From the NCBI GenBank assembly GCA_002634385.1, contig NSJL01000002.1, positions 1-64,000 of the forward strand: a DNA stretch of 64,000 nucleotides, read 5' to 3'. The stretch comes from Nitrospira sp. Its GTDB lineage: Bacteria > Nitrospirota > Thermodesulfovibrionia > Thermodesulfovibrionales > Dissulfurispiraceae. The position numbers and the translations under genes are program-made. Every line of letters starts with the position of its first letter. The first letter of the stretch is position 1. Positions 17,289 to 25,699 of the stretch are shown here, piece after piece. The notes beneath the pieces are model-generated. The model worked only from the letters and a program-made list of their open reading frames with translations. It searched no databases and was not told the DNA's origin.

Positions 17289-18404
17289 TCACCGCATATA
17301 CCCTTCGACAATCAGGTCCTGCCCCGCCCTCTTTACCCTCATGTCGTGAATCATATGGGCCTCCTCCAGTCTCCTGAAAGTTGCGCCCCCGATGGCGGCG
17401 AGGGATTCCCTGCCGCCGATGATCTTGGGAGCGATAAAAAAGACCACCTTATCCACAATGCCGTCCTGGAGGGCGTAGGCATTGAGGGACGCGCCGCCTT
17501 CGATCAGCACGGAAGAGACTTCTTTCCCGCCCAGAACACGCATCAGCCACTTGAGATCGGCCCGCTTCCCCTCGTATTCGATCAGGGAGACCCCTTTCTC
17601 CTGCAATTGCCGCTTCTTCTCCTCCCTGGCGGAAGCGCGCGGATCGTCCCTTTCGAGCCGCCGCGTCACCAGGATCGTCTCGGGGGGAACACAGCATACG
17701 GTAAAATCGAGGGGGATCTCCAGTTCGGGGTCGATGATCACCCTTTTCGGATTCCTCCCGTTCCGTATCCGTGCCGTGAGCGCGGGATTATCCGCCTTCA
17801 CCGTCCCGATGGCCGTCAGCAGGGCATCGGCAGCGCTCCTCATCCGGTGGACCACCTTCCGGGCCCCTTCTCCGGTGATCCATTTGGACTGCCCCTCGGG
17901 AGTGGCGATCTTGCCGTCGAGGGTCATCGCCACCTTCATCGTGACAAAAGGAACCCCGGTGGTAATGTATTTTACATACGCCTCATTCAACCGGGCAGCC
18001 CTCTCCGCGAGAACCCCGTCCACCACTTCGATCCCGTGCCGTTTCAGCTCCTCCACCCCCTTTCCGGAAACTTTCGGGTTGGGATCTTTCATGGCGATGA
18101 AGACCTTCCTGATGCCCGAAGTGATAATGGCGGCGGTGCAGGGAGGGGTTCTTTTGTCCTTGTGGCAGCAGGGCTCAAGGGTGACATACAGGGTGGCGCC
18201 CTTTGCCCTTTCTCCCGCCTTGAGGAGCGCCAGGGCCTCCGCATGGAGGTCCCCGGCCCTCTTGTGATAGTCTTCAGCAATGATCCGGCCGCCCTTCGTG
18301 ACAAGGGCGCCCACCATGGGATTGGGGCTTGTGGTGCCCCTTCCCTTCTCCGCGAGTTTCAGCGCCCGCAGCATGAGTGCCTTATCGCCCGCGCCGGTCG
18401 CCAA
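17289..18404 (-). CDS. ribD: Bifunctional riboflavin biosynthesis deaminase/reductase RibD
   Basis: 371 residues, full length. The N-terminal deaminase domain (about 1-145) has the zinc site: HAEALALL, then PCCHKDKRTPPC. The C-terminal reductase domain starts with VTMKVAMTLDGKIATPEGQS and contains LLTAIGTVKADNPALTAR and VLIEGGASLNAYAL. It catalyses the deamination and reduction steps after GTP cyclohydrolase II. The start is TTG immediately after the ubiD stop (TAGTTG), and an ATG ten codons later is an alternative. No other rib genes are adjacent; pairing with ubiD, which needs prenylated FMN, may be meaningful (inference). Confidence 0.93.
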   Translation of the reverse strand: MATGAGDKALMLRALKLAEKGRGTTSPNPMVGALVTKGGRIIAEDYHKRAGDLHAEALALLKAGERAKGATLYVTLEPCCHKDKRTPPCTAAIITSGIRKVFIAMKDPNPKVSGKGVEELKRHGIEVVDGVLAERAARLNEAYVKYITTGVPFVTMKVAMTLDGKIATPEGQSKWITGEGARKVVHRMRSAADALLTAIGTVKADNPALTARIRNGRNPKRVIIDPELEIPLDFTVCCVPPETILVTRRLERDDPRASAREEKKRQLQEKGVSLIEYEGKRADLKWLMRVLGGKEVSSVLIEGGASLNAYALQDGIVDKVVFFIAPKIIGGRESLAAIGGATFRRLEEAHMIHDMRVKRAGQDLIVEGYMR

Positions 18405-19868
18405 CTAGAATCCGTACTCCTTCCAGCGGGTATCCACGAACTTTTTGATTTCCCAGGACATGAAGAGCTCGTCGGGCCAGTCGCGCATCATTCCCTCCTC
18501 CCGGGTCTTCCGGGTGGCATCGATGCCCATCTTTGCGCCATAGCGCGGCCACTGGGCGGCATGGTCCAGGTCGTCCAGTGGCCCCTCCGCGATGACGACG
18601 TCCCTCCTCCAGTCCACGTTGTTCAGCACGCGCCATGCCGTGTAGGAGATATTCTGCACATCCACATCCTCGTCCACGATGACCAGGAGCTTGGCGAACA
18701 TCATCTGTCCCTTCCCCCATAGCCCGTGGATTATCTTTTTCGCATGCCCCGGATAGCTTTTCTTGATGGAGATGAGGGCGGCATTGTGGAATACCCCCTC
18801 CATGGGGAGGTTGATATCCCGGATCTCGGGGGTGTCCATCTTCATAAGGGGCAGGAAGATCCTTTCCGTCGCCTTCCCCATATAGCAGTCTTCCATGGGG
18901 GGCTTGCCGACGATGGTGGCGGGATAGATCATGTCCTTCCGGTGGGTAATGCAGGTAACATGGAAGACCGGGTATTTTGCCGCCGCCGAATAGAAACCGG
19001 TATGGTCGCCGAAGGGGCCTTCGATGCGCATCTCCCCCGGATCAAGATACCCCTCGATCACCATCTCACTGTTCGCGGGCACTTCGATGTCGGAGGTGAT
19101 GCATTTCACCATTTCCACCGGCTCACGGCGCAGGAACCCAGCAAAAAGCATCTCGTCGATGGACTCGGGAAGCGGGGCGCTGGAAGAATAGATGACCGCG
19201 GGGTCGCTGCCCACCGCGATGGCCGCGGGCATCTTCCCGCCGAGGGCCTTGTACTTGTCGTAGTGGCGTGCGCCGTCCTTGTGAATATGCCAGTGCATTC
19301 CGGTGGTCACCTTGTCGTACACATGGATCCGGTACATGCCGCAATTCTGCCGGCCGGTTTCGGGGTCCCGGGTAAATACCATGGGAAGAGTGATGAACCG
19401 CCCTTCGTCCGTGGACTGTCCGTCCCCCGGCCAGCATTTGATGATGGGAAACTTTCCCAGGTCGGGGTTCTCCCGCTCGATGACCTCCTGGCAGGGGGCG
19501 CTCTTCACCGTTTTGGGAAGATACCTCGATATTTCAAAAAGCCGGGGCAGCATCGCCAGCTTCTCCATCAGCGTCTTCGGCGGGGCCTGGTGGAGAAGGT
19601 CCTCGATGCGCTTTGCCACATCGTCGAGCCGGTTCACTTCAAGGGAGAGGTTCATCCTCTCGAAGGAGCCGAAAATATTGGTGACCACCGGGTAGGCAGA
19701 CCCCTTTACTTTTTCGAAAAAGAGGGCCTTGCCCCCCCCGGGGCTCTTGCACATCCTGTCCGTGATCTCCGCAATCTCGAGAATGGGGTCGACTTCTACA
19801 GACACCCTGTGGAGGAGCCCCCTCTTTTCGAGGGCGGAGATGAAATCTCTCAAATCTCGGTAAGCCAT
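18405..19868 (-). CDS. ubiD: UbiD-family decarboxylase
   Basis: 487 residues, normal length. Hallmarks are IKCWPGDGQSTDEGRFITLP, the segment NCGMYRIHVYDKVTTGMHWH, and the active-site stretch VIEGYLDPGEMRIEGPFGDH followed by TGFYS. These enzymes use prenylated FMN to decarboxylate aromatic acids in ubiquinone or menaquinone synthesis. An anaerobe of this type more likely uses it for menaquinone (inference). The prenyltransferase UbiX is not in the window. AGGTGA lies 5 bases before the ATG. A TTGTCA-18-TATAAT promoter lies upstream, and ribD follows without a gap. Confidence 0.9.
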   Translation of the reverse strand: MAYRDLRDFISALEKRGLLHRVSVEVDPILEIAEITDRMCKSPGGGKALFFEKVKGSAYPVVTNIFGSFERMNLSLEVNRLDDVAKRIEDLLHQAPPKTLMEKLAMLPRLFEISRYLPKTVKSAPCQEVIERENPDLGKFPIIKCWPGDGQSTDEGRFITLPMVFTRDPETGRQNCGMYRIHVYDKVTTGMHWHIHKDGARHYDKYKALGGKMPAAIAVGSDPAVIYSSSAPLPESIDEMLFAGFLRREPVEMVKCITSDIEVPANSEMVIEGYLDPGEMRIEGPFGDHTGFYSAAAKYPVFHVTCITHRKDMIYPATIVGKPPMEDCYMGKATERIFLPLMKMDTPEIRDINLPMEGVFHNAALISIKKSYPGHAKKIIHGLWGKGQMMFAKLLVIVDEDVDVQNISYTAWRVLNNVDWRRDVVIAEGPLDDLDHAAQWPRYGAKMGIDATRKTREEGMMRDWPDELFMSWEIKKFVDTRWKEYGF

Positions 19869-19903
19869 GGTTTCACCTGTGTTTTTTCTAAAGAATATCT
19901 TGT

Positions 19904-19933
19904 ATTATATCCCTCTTTCCAGAGGCTTGACAA
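19904..19933 (-). promoter_or_regulatory. Sigma70-type promoter of ubiD-ribD
   Basis: On the minus strand TTGTCA (19928-19933) and TATAAT (19904-19909) are 18 bases apart, 36 bases before the ubiD ATG. The spacer contains the small palindrome CCTCTGGAAAGAGG, which could be an operator. Confidence 0.65.
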
Positions 19934-19966
19934 CCTGAAAGCCCCCTGCCGGGTAACCCCTCCTAC

Positions 19967-20061
19967 CCTCCCCTTAATGTAAGGGGAGGAAAAGAATCAT
20001 CGGAGTCCCGCTCTTACCTGAAGGAGGAAGTCTGAATACCCCCTCTTAGGGTAAGAGGGGG
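19967..20061. repeat. Two C/G-rich hairpins in tandem
   Basis: Hairpin one: CCTCCCCTTA / TAAGGGGAGG (19967-19989, 10-bp stem, 3-base loop). Hairpin two: CCCCCTCTTA / TAAGAGGGGG (20039-20061, 10-bp stem, 3-base loop). They fill the gap between ndk and the ubiD promoter. They resemble the hairpins at 17204 and 54408 and may end transcripts arriving from either side. Confidence 0.6.
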
Positions 20062-20110
20062 TCAGGGGGAGTTATGTGCAGTGGATTTTTCTTTTGATAA
20101 GGAAAGGTGA

Positions 20111-20524
20111 TTACAGGATCTCCAGCATAGAAAAGAAATAGGAAATCTCGAAACAGGCGGACTCGGGGGAGTCGGAGCCATGGACGGTGTTCCTCTCCAC
20201 GTTTTCCGCATGATCCTTCCTGATGGTCCCGGGCAGCGCGTTCGCCGGGTTCGTCGCCCCCATGATCTCCCTGTTCTTCGCGATAGCGTTCTCGCCTTCG
20301 AGGACCATCACCACGATAGGTCCCTCGGACATGAAATCGGTGAGGCTGTCGTAGAAGGGCCTCTCCTTGTGAACGATATAAAAGCCCTTCGCCTCCTCCT
20401 TCGAGAGCCAGATCTTTTTCATCGCAGCAACCCTCAGCCCGTTCTTTTCGAACCTGCCGATGATATCGCCGACAACATTCTTCTTTACTCCATCCGGTTT
20501 GATAATCGATAACGTCCTTTCCAT
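20111..20524 (-). CDS. ndk: Nucleoside-diphosphate kinase
   Basis: 137 residues, full length. Starts [20 protein letters not shown] and has the catalytic histidine in [12 protein letters not shown] near residue 117. It transfers the gamma phosphate between nucleoside di- and triphosphates in the cytosol. It is the last gene of the minus-strand run fabD-mdh-ndk, 15 bases after the mdh stop. Confidence 0.96.
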   Translation of the reverse strand: MERTLSIIKPDGVKKNVVGDIIGRFEKNGLRVAAMKKIWLSKEEAKGFYIVHKERPFYDSLTDFMSEGPIVVMVLEGENAIAKNREIMGATNPANALPGTIRKDHAENVERNTVHGSDSPESACFEISYFFSMLEIL

Positions 20525-20539
20525 CCTGCTACTCCTCCT

Positions 20540-21466
20540 CTATAGTTTTAGTTTCTCCACCAGTGATCTGACCGCATCCACCGATTTCACGAAATCGTTC
20601 TTCTCCTGCTCATTCAATTCCAATTGGACGATCTTTTCCACCCCACCGCCCCCCATGATGACGGGCACCCCGGTGTAAACACCCTTCGCACCGTACTCTC
20701 CGTCGAGATAGGCGGAACAGGGCATCATTCTCTTCTTGTCGAGGACAATCGCCTCCACCATCTGGAAAGTCGCCGCCGCGGGGGCATAGTAGGCGCTTCC
20801 CGTCTTCAGGAAAGCGACAATCTCCGCTCCCCCGTTCCGCGTCCTCTCCACAAGGGCATCGATCCGCTCTTTCCCGGTGAGCTCCATGATGGATACCCCC
20901 CGCGCCGTGGTGAAGCGCGGCATGGGGACCATCAGGTCTCCATGCCCTCCGAGAACGAGGGCCTCCACATCCTCGGGAGAGACGCCCAGCTCCCACGCCA
21001 CAAAGGTCCTGAAACGGGCGGAATCGAGGACGCCCCCCATTCCGACCACCTTTTTCGAATCGAAGCCCGAAACCTTCCGGCTCACCTGCGCCATCACGTC
21101 CATGGGGTTCGTCACGACAATAATAACCGCGTCCGGTGACACCTGGGCGGCTTTTTCCGTCACTTCCGCAACCACCTTCGCATTCGCAAACAGGAGATCA
21201 TCCCTGCTCATTCCCGGCTTTCTCGCCAGTCCGGCGGTGATCACGACGACATCGGAACCCGCAGTGTGCGCGTACTCGCTGGTTCCGCAAATAAAGGACG
21301 AAGAGCCCCAGAGAGGACAGGCCTGCGCGAGATCAAGGGCCTTTCCCTGCGCGATGCCTTCGGAGATGTCAAAGAGCACGACATCGCATATTCCCGACTG
21401 CACCAGCATCTGGGTGAGAGACGCGCCCACATTGCCCGCTCCTATAACCGAAACTTTCTTTCTCAT
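20540..21466 (-). CDS. mdh: Malate dehydrogenase (LDH-like type)
   Basis: 308 residues. Rossmann start KVSVIGAGNVGASLTQML, NAD region VVVITAGLARKPGMSRDDLL, VTNPMDVMAQVSRKVSG, substrate Arg region GGVLDSARFRTFVAWELGV and the catalytic His in ALVLGGHGDLMVPM. The Arg-rich motif AGLARKPGMSRDD favours malate over lactate. An in-frame TTG lies two codons earlier, but the ATG at 21466 has a better placed GGGGG site. It oxidises malate to oxaloacetate, probably in a partial or reverse TCA cycle. Confidence 0.93.
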   Translation of the reverse strand: MRKKVSVIGAGNVGASLTQMLVQSGICDVVLFDISEGIAQGKALDLAQACPLWGSSSFICGTSEYAHTAGSDVVVITAGLARKPGMSRDDLLFANAKVVAEVTEKAAQVSPDAVIIVVTNPMDVMAQVSRKVSGFDSKKVVGMGGVLDSARFRTFVAWELGVSPEDVEALVLGGHGDLMVPMPRFTTARGVSIMELTGKERIDALVERTRNGGAEIVAFLKTGSAYYAPAAATFQMVEAIVLDKKRMMPCSAYLDGEYGAKGVYTGVPVIMGGGGVEKIVQLELNEQEKNDFVKSVDAVRSLVEKLKL

Positions 21467-21532
21467 CGACAACCCCCTTTTCTGTGCGCGGGCCGAAGGC
21501 CCCGTATCTGTGTTTGGCGTACGTGCCGTCTC

Positions 21533-22462
21533 CTACGCAGCGATCTGGGCCGCGGCACTGTCCAGCGTCTCCGTATCCTCCACATTCAGAATTCTGGCAG
21601 AGGGTTCTATCCTCTTCACCAGACCCGAGAGCACTTTGCCGGGGCCGACCTCGATAAAGCAAGATATCCCCGAGGCCGCAATCGTCCTGATGCAGTCCTC
21701 CCACAGGACGGAGCGGCTGAGCTGCAGGACAAGGGACCTGCGTATCTCTCCGGCATCGGAAAGAAACCGCGCCCCCGCGTTATTCACAAAGGGGATCCGC
21801 GCATCACGGACCGGGATCTCACGGAGGGCGTCCCCAAACCTCCTCCCCGCCTCTTCCATCAATGCGCAGTGGGAGGGGACGCTCACCGCCAGGGGAACCG
21901 CCCGCTTTGCCCCGGCTTCCTTCAGCCTGCCCATGGCCTCCTCCACCGCCTTCCGTTCGCCCGATATCACCGTCTGTCCCGGGCAATTGTAATTGGCGAC
22001 GGAAACGTATCCCGAAGAGATGCCCTTGCAGACCTCGTCGATCACTTTTCTTTCGAGGCCGAGAATGGCAGCCATGAGTCCGGCGCCTTCGGGTACCGCC
22101 TCCTGCATGATTTTGCCCCTTGTCTCGGTAATCCGCACTGCATCCCCGAAGGAAAGACTTCCCGCAGCCACGAGGGCGGAGTATTCGCCGAGACTGTGTC
22201 CGGCCACTGCCGAAGGAGAAATTCCCTTCAAGGATAAGGCGGTGAAGGCCGCCATGCTTGCCACCAGCAGACACGGCTGCGTCCTGTAGGTTTTGTTCAG
22301 CTCCTCCGCCGGTCCGTTGAAGCTCAGTTCCGCCACATCGTAGCCGAGAACTGCGGAAGCCTCAGCGTAGAGCCTCCTCACCTCCTCGAAAGCATCGTGG
22401 AGGCTCTTTCCCATCCCCACTGCCTGCGACCCCTGGCCCGGAAAAACAAAGCACGTTTTCAT
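21533..22462 (-). CDS. fabD: Malonyl-CoA:ACP transacylase
   Basis: 309 residues, full length. Starts CFVFPGQGSQAVGMGKSL and contains the nucleophile elbow AGHSLGEYSALVAAG (Ser near 92) and the catalytic His in VPSHCALMEEAG. It loads malonate onto acyl carrier protein for fatty acid synthesis. The ATG overlaps the TAA of the etfA gene by one base. No fabH, fabG or acpP is adjacent, although acpS lies 2 kb upstream in the same run. Confidence 0.94.
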   Translation of the reverse strand: MKTCFVFPGQGSQAVGMGKSLHDAFEEVRRLYAEASAVLGYDVAELSFNGPAEELNKTYRTQPCLLVASMAAFTALSLKGISPSAVAGHSLGEYSALVAAGSLSFGDAVRITETRGKIMQEAVPEGAGLMAAILGLERKVIDEVCKGISSGYVSVANYNCPGQTVISGERKAVEEAMGRLKEAGAKRAVPLAVSVPSHCALMEEAGRRFGDALREIPVRDARIPFVNNAGARFLSDAGEIRRSLVLQLSRSVLWEDCIRTIAASGISCFIEVGPGKVLSGLVKRIEPSARILNVEDTETLDSAAAQIAA

Positions 22463-23652
22463 TATTGTTTCGCCTCTTTCAGTCTTTTGATCAGGAGGGG
22501 GACCACCTCATTGACGTCCCCCACGATCCCATACGTCGCCGTGCTGAAGATGGGAGCTTCGGGGTTCTTGTTGATGGCGATGATAATATCGGAGGACTGC
22601 ATGCCCACGAGGTGCTGCACCGCCCCCGATATGCCGCAGGCGATATATATCTTCGGGCAGACAGTACGCCCTGTCTGCCCCACCTGGTGGCTGTAGGGGA
22701 TCCACCCTTCGTCCACCGCCGCGCGGGAGGCGCCCACGGTTCCGCCCATCAGCTCCGCAAGCTCTTCGAGCATGCGGAAGCCCTTTGCGTCTCCCATGCC
22801 CCTTCCCCCGGCGACAATCACTTCCGCGTCCTGAAGATTGATCATGCATTCCGACGCCTCTTTCATGGTTCCGAGCACCTTCGTCCTGCAGGTGAGGGCA
22901 TCGGCGGCAACGGTGAGGACCTCCCCCGTCCTTTCGGGATTGTAATCGGCCCTTTTCATAACGCGCGGCCGTACCGTGGCGATCTGGGGGCGGTTATTGG
23001 GGCAGAAGATGGTGGCCATAATATTTCCGCCGAAGGCGGGCCGTATCTGGAGCAGGTTTCCCGTCTCCTTGTCTATCTCCAACGCGGTGCAGTCGGCGGT
23101 AAGGCCGGTCCGCAGCCGGGCGGCGACACGGGGGATGAAAGAGCGCCCGATGGGGGTGGCACCGGCAAGGACAATGGAGGGCTTATGAAGCCTGATCAGG
23201 CCGGTGAGCATCCGGGCATACGGTTCATCGTTGAACGTTCCGAAAACGGGATCGTTGGCGTAGTACACCTTGTCCGCCCCCCACCTGATCAATTCCCGGG
23301 CATCCTCCGTGGTGGAGCCCATCAGAACGGCGGCGAGCTCGCTCCGCAGCTCATCGGCAAGCCTTCTTCCCTCGCCGATCAGCTCATACACCACCGGGGC
23401 TACCTTGCCTTCCCTCTGCTCCGCGAAGACCCAGACCCCTTTGTAGCCCGAGAGGTCCGCCTTCTGCCCGTCCCCTTCTTCCGCCACTTCCAGGATCGCC
23501 CCCTCGGGGCAGGCATTCAGGCATGTCCTGCAGAACTGGCAATACTCGTTGATCAGCGCCTTGCCGCCCTCCATCACGATGGCGGTGAAGGGACATGCAT
23601 CGATACATTGACCGCACGCAGTGCATCTCTCCCTGTTGACGATTATACGCAT
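22462..23652 (-). CDS. etfA: Electron transfer flavoprotein alpha subunit with N-terminal ferredoxin domain
   Basis: 396 residues. Residues 1-60 form a two-[4Fe-4S] ferredoxin domain: CTACGQCIDACP and CQFCRTCLNACP. The EtfA domain follows, ending with the FAD-binding region GGTVGASRAAVDEGWIPYSH, GQTGRTVCPKIYIACGISGA and NKNPEAPIFSTATYGIVGDV. Ferredoxin-extended EtfA subunits are typical of anaerobes. They route electrons between acyl-CoA or other dehydrogenases and ferredoxin or quinone-linked partners, in some cases by flavin-based bifurcation. The partner is not in the window. The start overlaps the etfB end by 10 bases. Confidence 0.93.
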   Translation of the reverse strand: MRIIVNRERCTACGQCIDACPFTAIVMEGGKALINEYCQFCRTCLNACPEGAILEVAEEGDGQKADLSGYKGVWVFAEQREGKVAPVVYELIGEGRRLADELRSELAAVLMGSTTEDARELIRWGADKVYYANDPVFGTFNDEPYARMLTGLIRLHKPSIVLAGATPIGRSFIPRVAARLRTGLTADCTALEIDKETGNLLQIRPAFGGNIMATIFCPNNRPQIATVRPRVMKRADYNPERTGEVLTVAADALTCRTKVLGTMKEASECMINLQDAEVIVAGGRGMGDAKGFRMLEELAELMGGTVGASRAAVDEGWIPYSHQVGQTGRTVCPKIYIACGISGAVQHLVGMQSSDIIIAINKNPEAPIFSTATYGIVGDVNEVVPLLIKRLKEAKQ

Positions 23653-24425
23653 TTGAGCCCCCTCAGTTCCTGGAGGAGAGCGTCCACCTGCTCCTCAATG
23701 CTCCCCTGCAGCACCTTCCTGTCCGCTTTCGCCTGTGGAGCGAAGATGTTCCTCACCTGGGTGGGGGACCCCTTCAGCCCGACGTTCTCCTCCTCGGCGC
23801 CGATGGCCGCCAGGTCCATTTTCGGGATGACCGCCTTTTTCGCAGCCATCTTCCCCTTCAGGGAGGGGAGCCGCGGAACATTGATCTCCTTTACCACCGT
23901 CAGCAGTACGGGAAGGGAAGCTTCCACCACGTCGTACCCGTCATCCATCAACCGCTGCACCCGTATCGAGCCCTCCGACACCTCTTCGATTTTCCGCACA
24001 TAGGATATATGCGGTATCTCGAGAAACTCCGCCACTTCGGGCCCCACCTGGGCAGTATCGCCGTCGATAGCCTGCTTTCCGCAGAGGACGATGGCGAATC
24101 CGATCTTTTCGATGGCCTTGTACAGGGCATAGGAGGTGGCCCAGGTATCGGCACCGGCAAAAGCCCTGTCCGAGATGAGCCGCACCTCATCCACCCCCAT
24201 GGCGATTGCTTCCCGCAACGCCTCTTCGGCCTGGGGCGGCCCCATGGTGATGGCGATCACCTTTCCCCCCGCCTTCTCCCTGATCTGGAGCGCCGCCTCC
24301 AGGGCATGCACATCATATGGATTGATGATGCTCGGCACCCCGTCACGGATGAGCGTATTCGTCTCAGGGTTTATCCTGACTTCAGCCGTATCAGGCACCT
24401 GTTTGATGCAGACGACAATGTTCAC
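23643..24425 (-). CDS. etfB: Electron transfer flavoprotein beta subunit
   Basis: 260 residues. Starts NIVVCIKQVPDTAEVRINPE and has the adenine-nucleotide segment CGKQAIDGDTAQVGPEVAEF and the signature region ASLPVLLTVVKEINVPRLPS. The AIDGDTAQVGP motif is shared with both bifurcating and non-bifurcating anaerobic EtfB proteins, so mode cannot be decided. The start is GTG with an AGGGGG site 6 bases upstream. A TTGAAA-18-TATAAT promoter overlaps the end of acpS, so etfB-etfA can be transcribed independently. Confidence 0.94.
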   Translation of the reverse strand: MNIVVCIKQVPDTAEVRINPETNTLIRDGVPSIINPYDVHALEAALQIREKAGGKVIAITMGPPQAEEALREAIAMGVDEVRLISDRAFAGADTWATSYALYKAIEKIGFAIVLCGKQAIDGDTAQVGPEVAEFLEIPHISYVRKIEEVSEGSIRVQRLMDDGYDVVEASLPVLLTVVKEINVPRLPSLKGKMAAKKAVIPKMDLAAIGAEEENVGLKGSPTQVRNIFAPQAKADRKVLQGSIEEQVDALLQELRGLKCV

Positions 24426-24516
24426 CTCATTCCCCCTTCTTTCAATAATAGTTTGTGCTCACGCAGGTATACTGAAAAACATACGAGAGCCGGCACTACC
24501 ACCAGGCCAACCTGCC

Positions 24517-24546
24517 ATTATAGCCTTTATTTTCCTTCTCTTTCAA
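24517..24546 (-). promoter_or_regulatory. Sigma70-type promoter of etfB-etfA
   Basis: On the minus strand TTGAAA (24541-24546), 18-base spacer, TATAAT (24517-24522). It overlaps the last codons of acpS and leaves a leader of about 85 bases before the etfB GTG, with a possible GCAGGT/ACCTGC hairpin. Confidence 0.6.
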
Positions 24547-24901
24547 GTACTACGGTAGCCACTGCATGACTGCGTTCATGGCTCATGGAAAGATGAATGA
24601 GGAGACACTCCTCTTTCCCGAGGAGTGCCGGCGCCGTTCCCCGCAAGGCGATGGAAGGTGAACCCGTGCCGCCCCGGACAATCTCGATATCGCGGTAGGG
24701 AAGAGAGACCCGGGACGCCTTGATCATCGCCTCCTTGGCGGCGAAGCGGGCAGCAAGGCCGGGAAAAGGGTCCTTTCTCCCGTAACAGAGGGCGATCTCC
24801 TGTTCGGTAAAAACCCTCCTCAGGAAGCGGTCACCCCACCTCTCCACCGCTTGTCGTATTCTGTCTATCTCGACGATATCCGTCCCGATCCCGAAAATCA
24901 T
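24527..24901 (-). CDS. acpS: Holo-[acyl-carrier-protein] synthase
   Basis: 124 residues, full length. Starts IFGIGTDIVEIDRIRQAVER (Asp of the metal site in GTDIVEIDR) and has ARFAAKEAMIKAS, the second metal-site motif. It transfers 4'-phosphopantetheine from CoA to apo-ACP. It follows pdxJ, the classical pdxJ-acpS pairing seen in many bacteria, with a 35-base gap. Confidence 0.95.
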   Translation of the reverse strand: MIFGIGTDIVEIDRIRQAVERWGDRFLRRVFTEQEIALCYGRKDPFPGLAARFAAKEAMIKASRVSLPYRDIEIVRGGTGSPSIALRGTAPALLGKEECLLIHLSMSHERSHAVATVVLEREGK

Positions 24902-24936
24902 CCCCGAATCCCTGCCGGTACTCTCCCCTGCCGCGC

Positions 24937-25668
24937 CTATTTTCCCTTTCTGCCGGTCCCTTCCGCCAGAAGCTCCTTCATCTCCCGTACCGCCCTCTCT
25001 ATCCCCACCAGGATCGCCCGTGCGATGATGCTGTGCCCGATGTAAAGCCCACGGATCCCTTCCACGGCGGCTACCGGCACCACATTATAGTAGTTCAACC
25101 CGTGGCCCGCGTTGACGGTGAGTCCCTGTTTCCCCGCCATCTTCACCGCCTCCATCACCCGGTGCAGCTCCTCGTGCTGTCTCTTGCCCCTCGCATTGGC
25201 ATAAAGACCCGTATGGATTTCCACCATGTCGGCGTCCACTTCCCGTGCGAGATCGACATCCATGATATGGGGATTGATGAAAAGACTCACCGGGATGCCC
25301 GCATCGTGGATCTTCCTGATGCTTTCTTTAAGGTGGTCCTTCTGCCCGATCATATCCAGTCCACCCTCGGTGGTCAGCTCCTGCCGCTTCTCCGGAACGA
25401 GGGTCACCAGATCGGGCTTGACTTCGCGGGCGATACGGATCATTTCATCGGTGGCAGCCATTTCGAGATTCATTTCGCAGGGCACGACCTCGCGCAGGAG
25501 CCGCACGTCCCTGTCCCGGGCATGACGCCTGTCTTCCCGGAGATGTACGGTGATCCCGTCCGCTCCCCCGAGAAGCGCCAGTCCCGCCGCCACCACCGGA
25601 TCGGGTTCGAAGGTCTTCCGTGCCTCCCGTACCGTAGCCACATGATCGATATTCACTCCCAAAAGCAT
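24937..25668 (-). CDS. pdxJ: Pyridoxine 5'-phosphate synthase
   Basis: 243 residues. Starts LLGVNIDHVATVREARKTFE and contains GADGITVHLREDRRHARDRD, CEMNLEMAATDEMIRIA and VNAGHGLNYYNVVPVAAVEG. It condenses 1-deoxyxylulose 5-phosphate with aminoacetone phosphate to give pyridoxine phosphate. The ATG at 25668 has an AGGAGG site 7 bases upstream; the open frame runs further upstream but without family similarity. Confidence 0.95.
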   Translation of the reverse strand: MLLGVNIDHVATVREARKTFEPDPVVAAGLALLGGADGITVHLREDRRHARDRDVRLLREVVPCEMNLEMAATDEMIRIAREVKPDLVTLVPEKRQELTTEGGLDMIGQKDHLKESIRKIHDAGIPVSLFINPHIMDVDLAREVDADMVEIHTGLYANARGKRQHEELHRVMEAVKMAGKQGLTVNAGHGLNYYNVVPVAAVEGIRGLYIGHSIIARAILVGIERAVREMKELLAEGTGRKGK

Positions 25669-25699
25669 AGCACCGCCTCCTGATGTATTCAAAATATGC

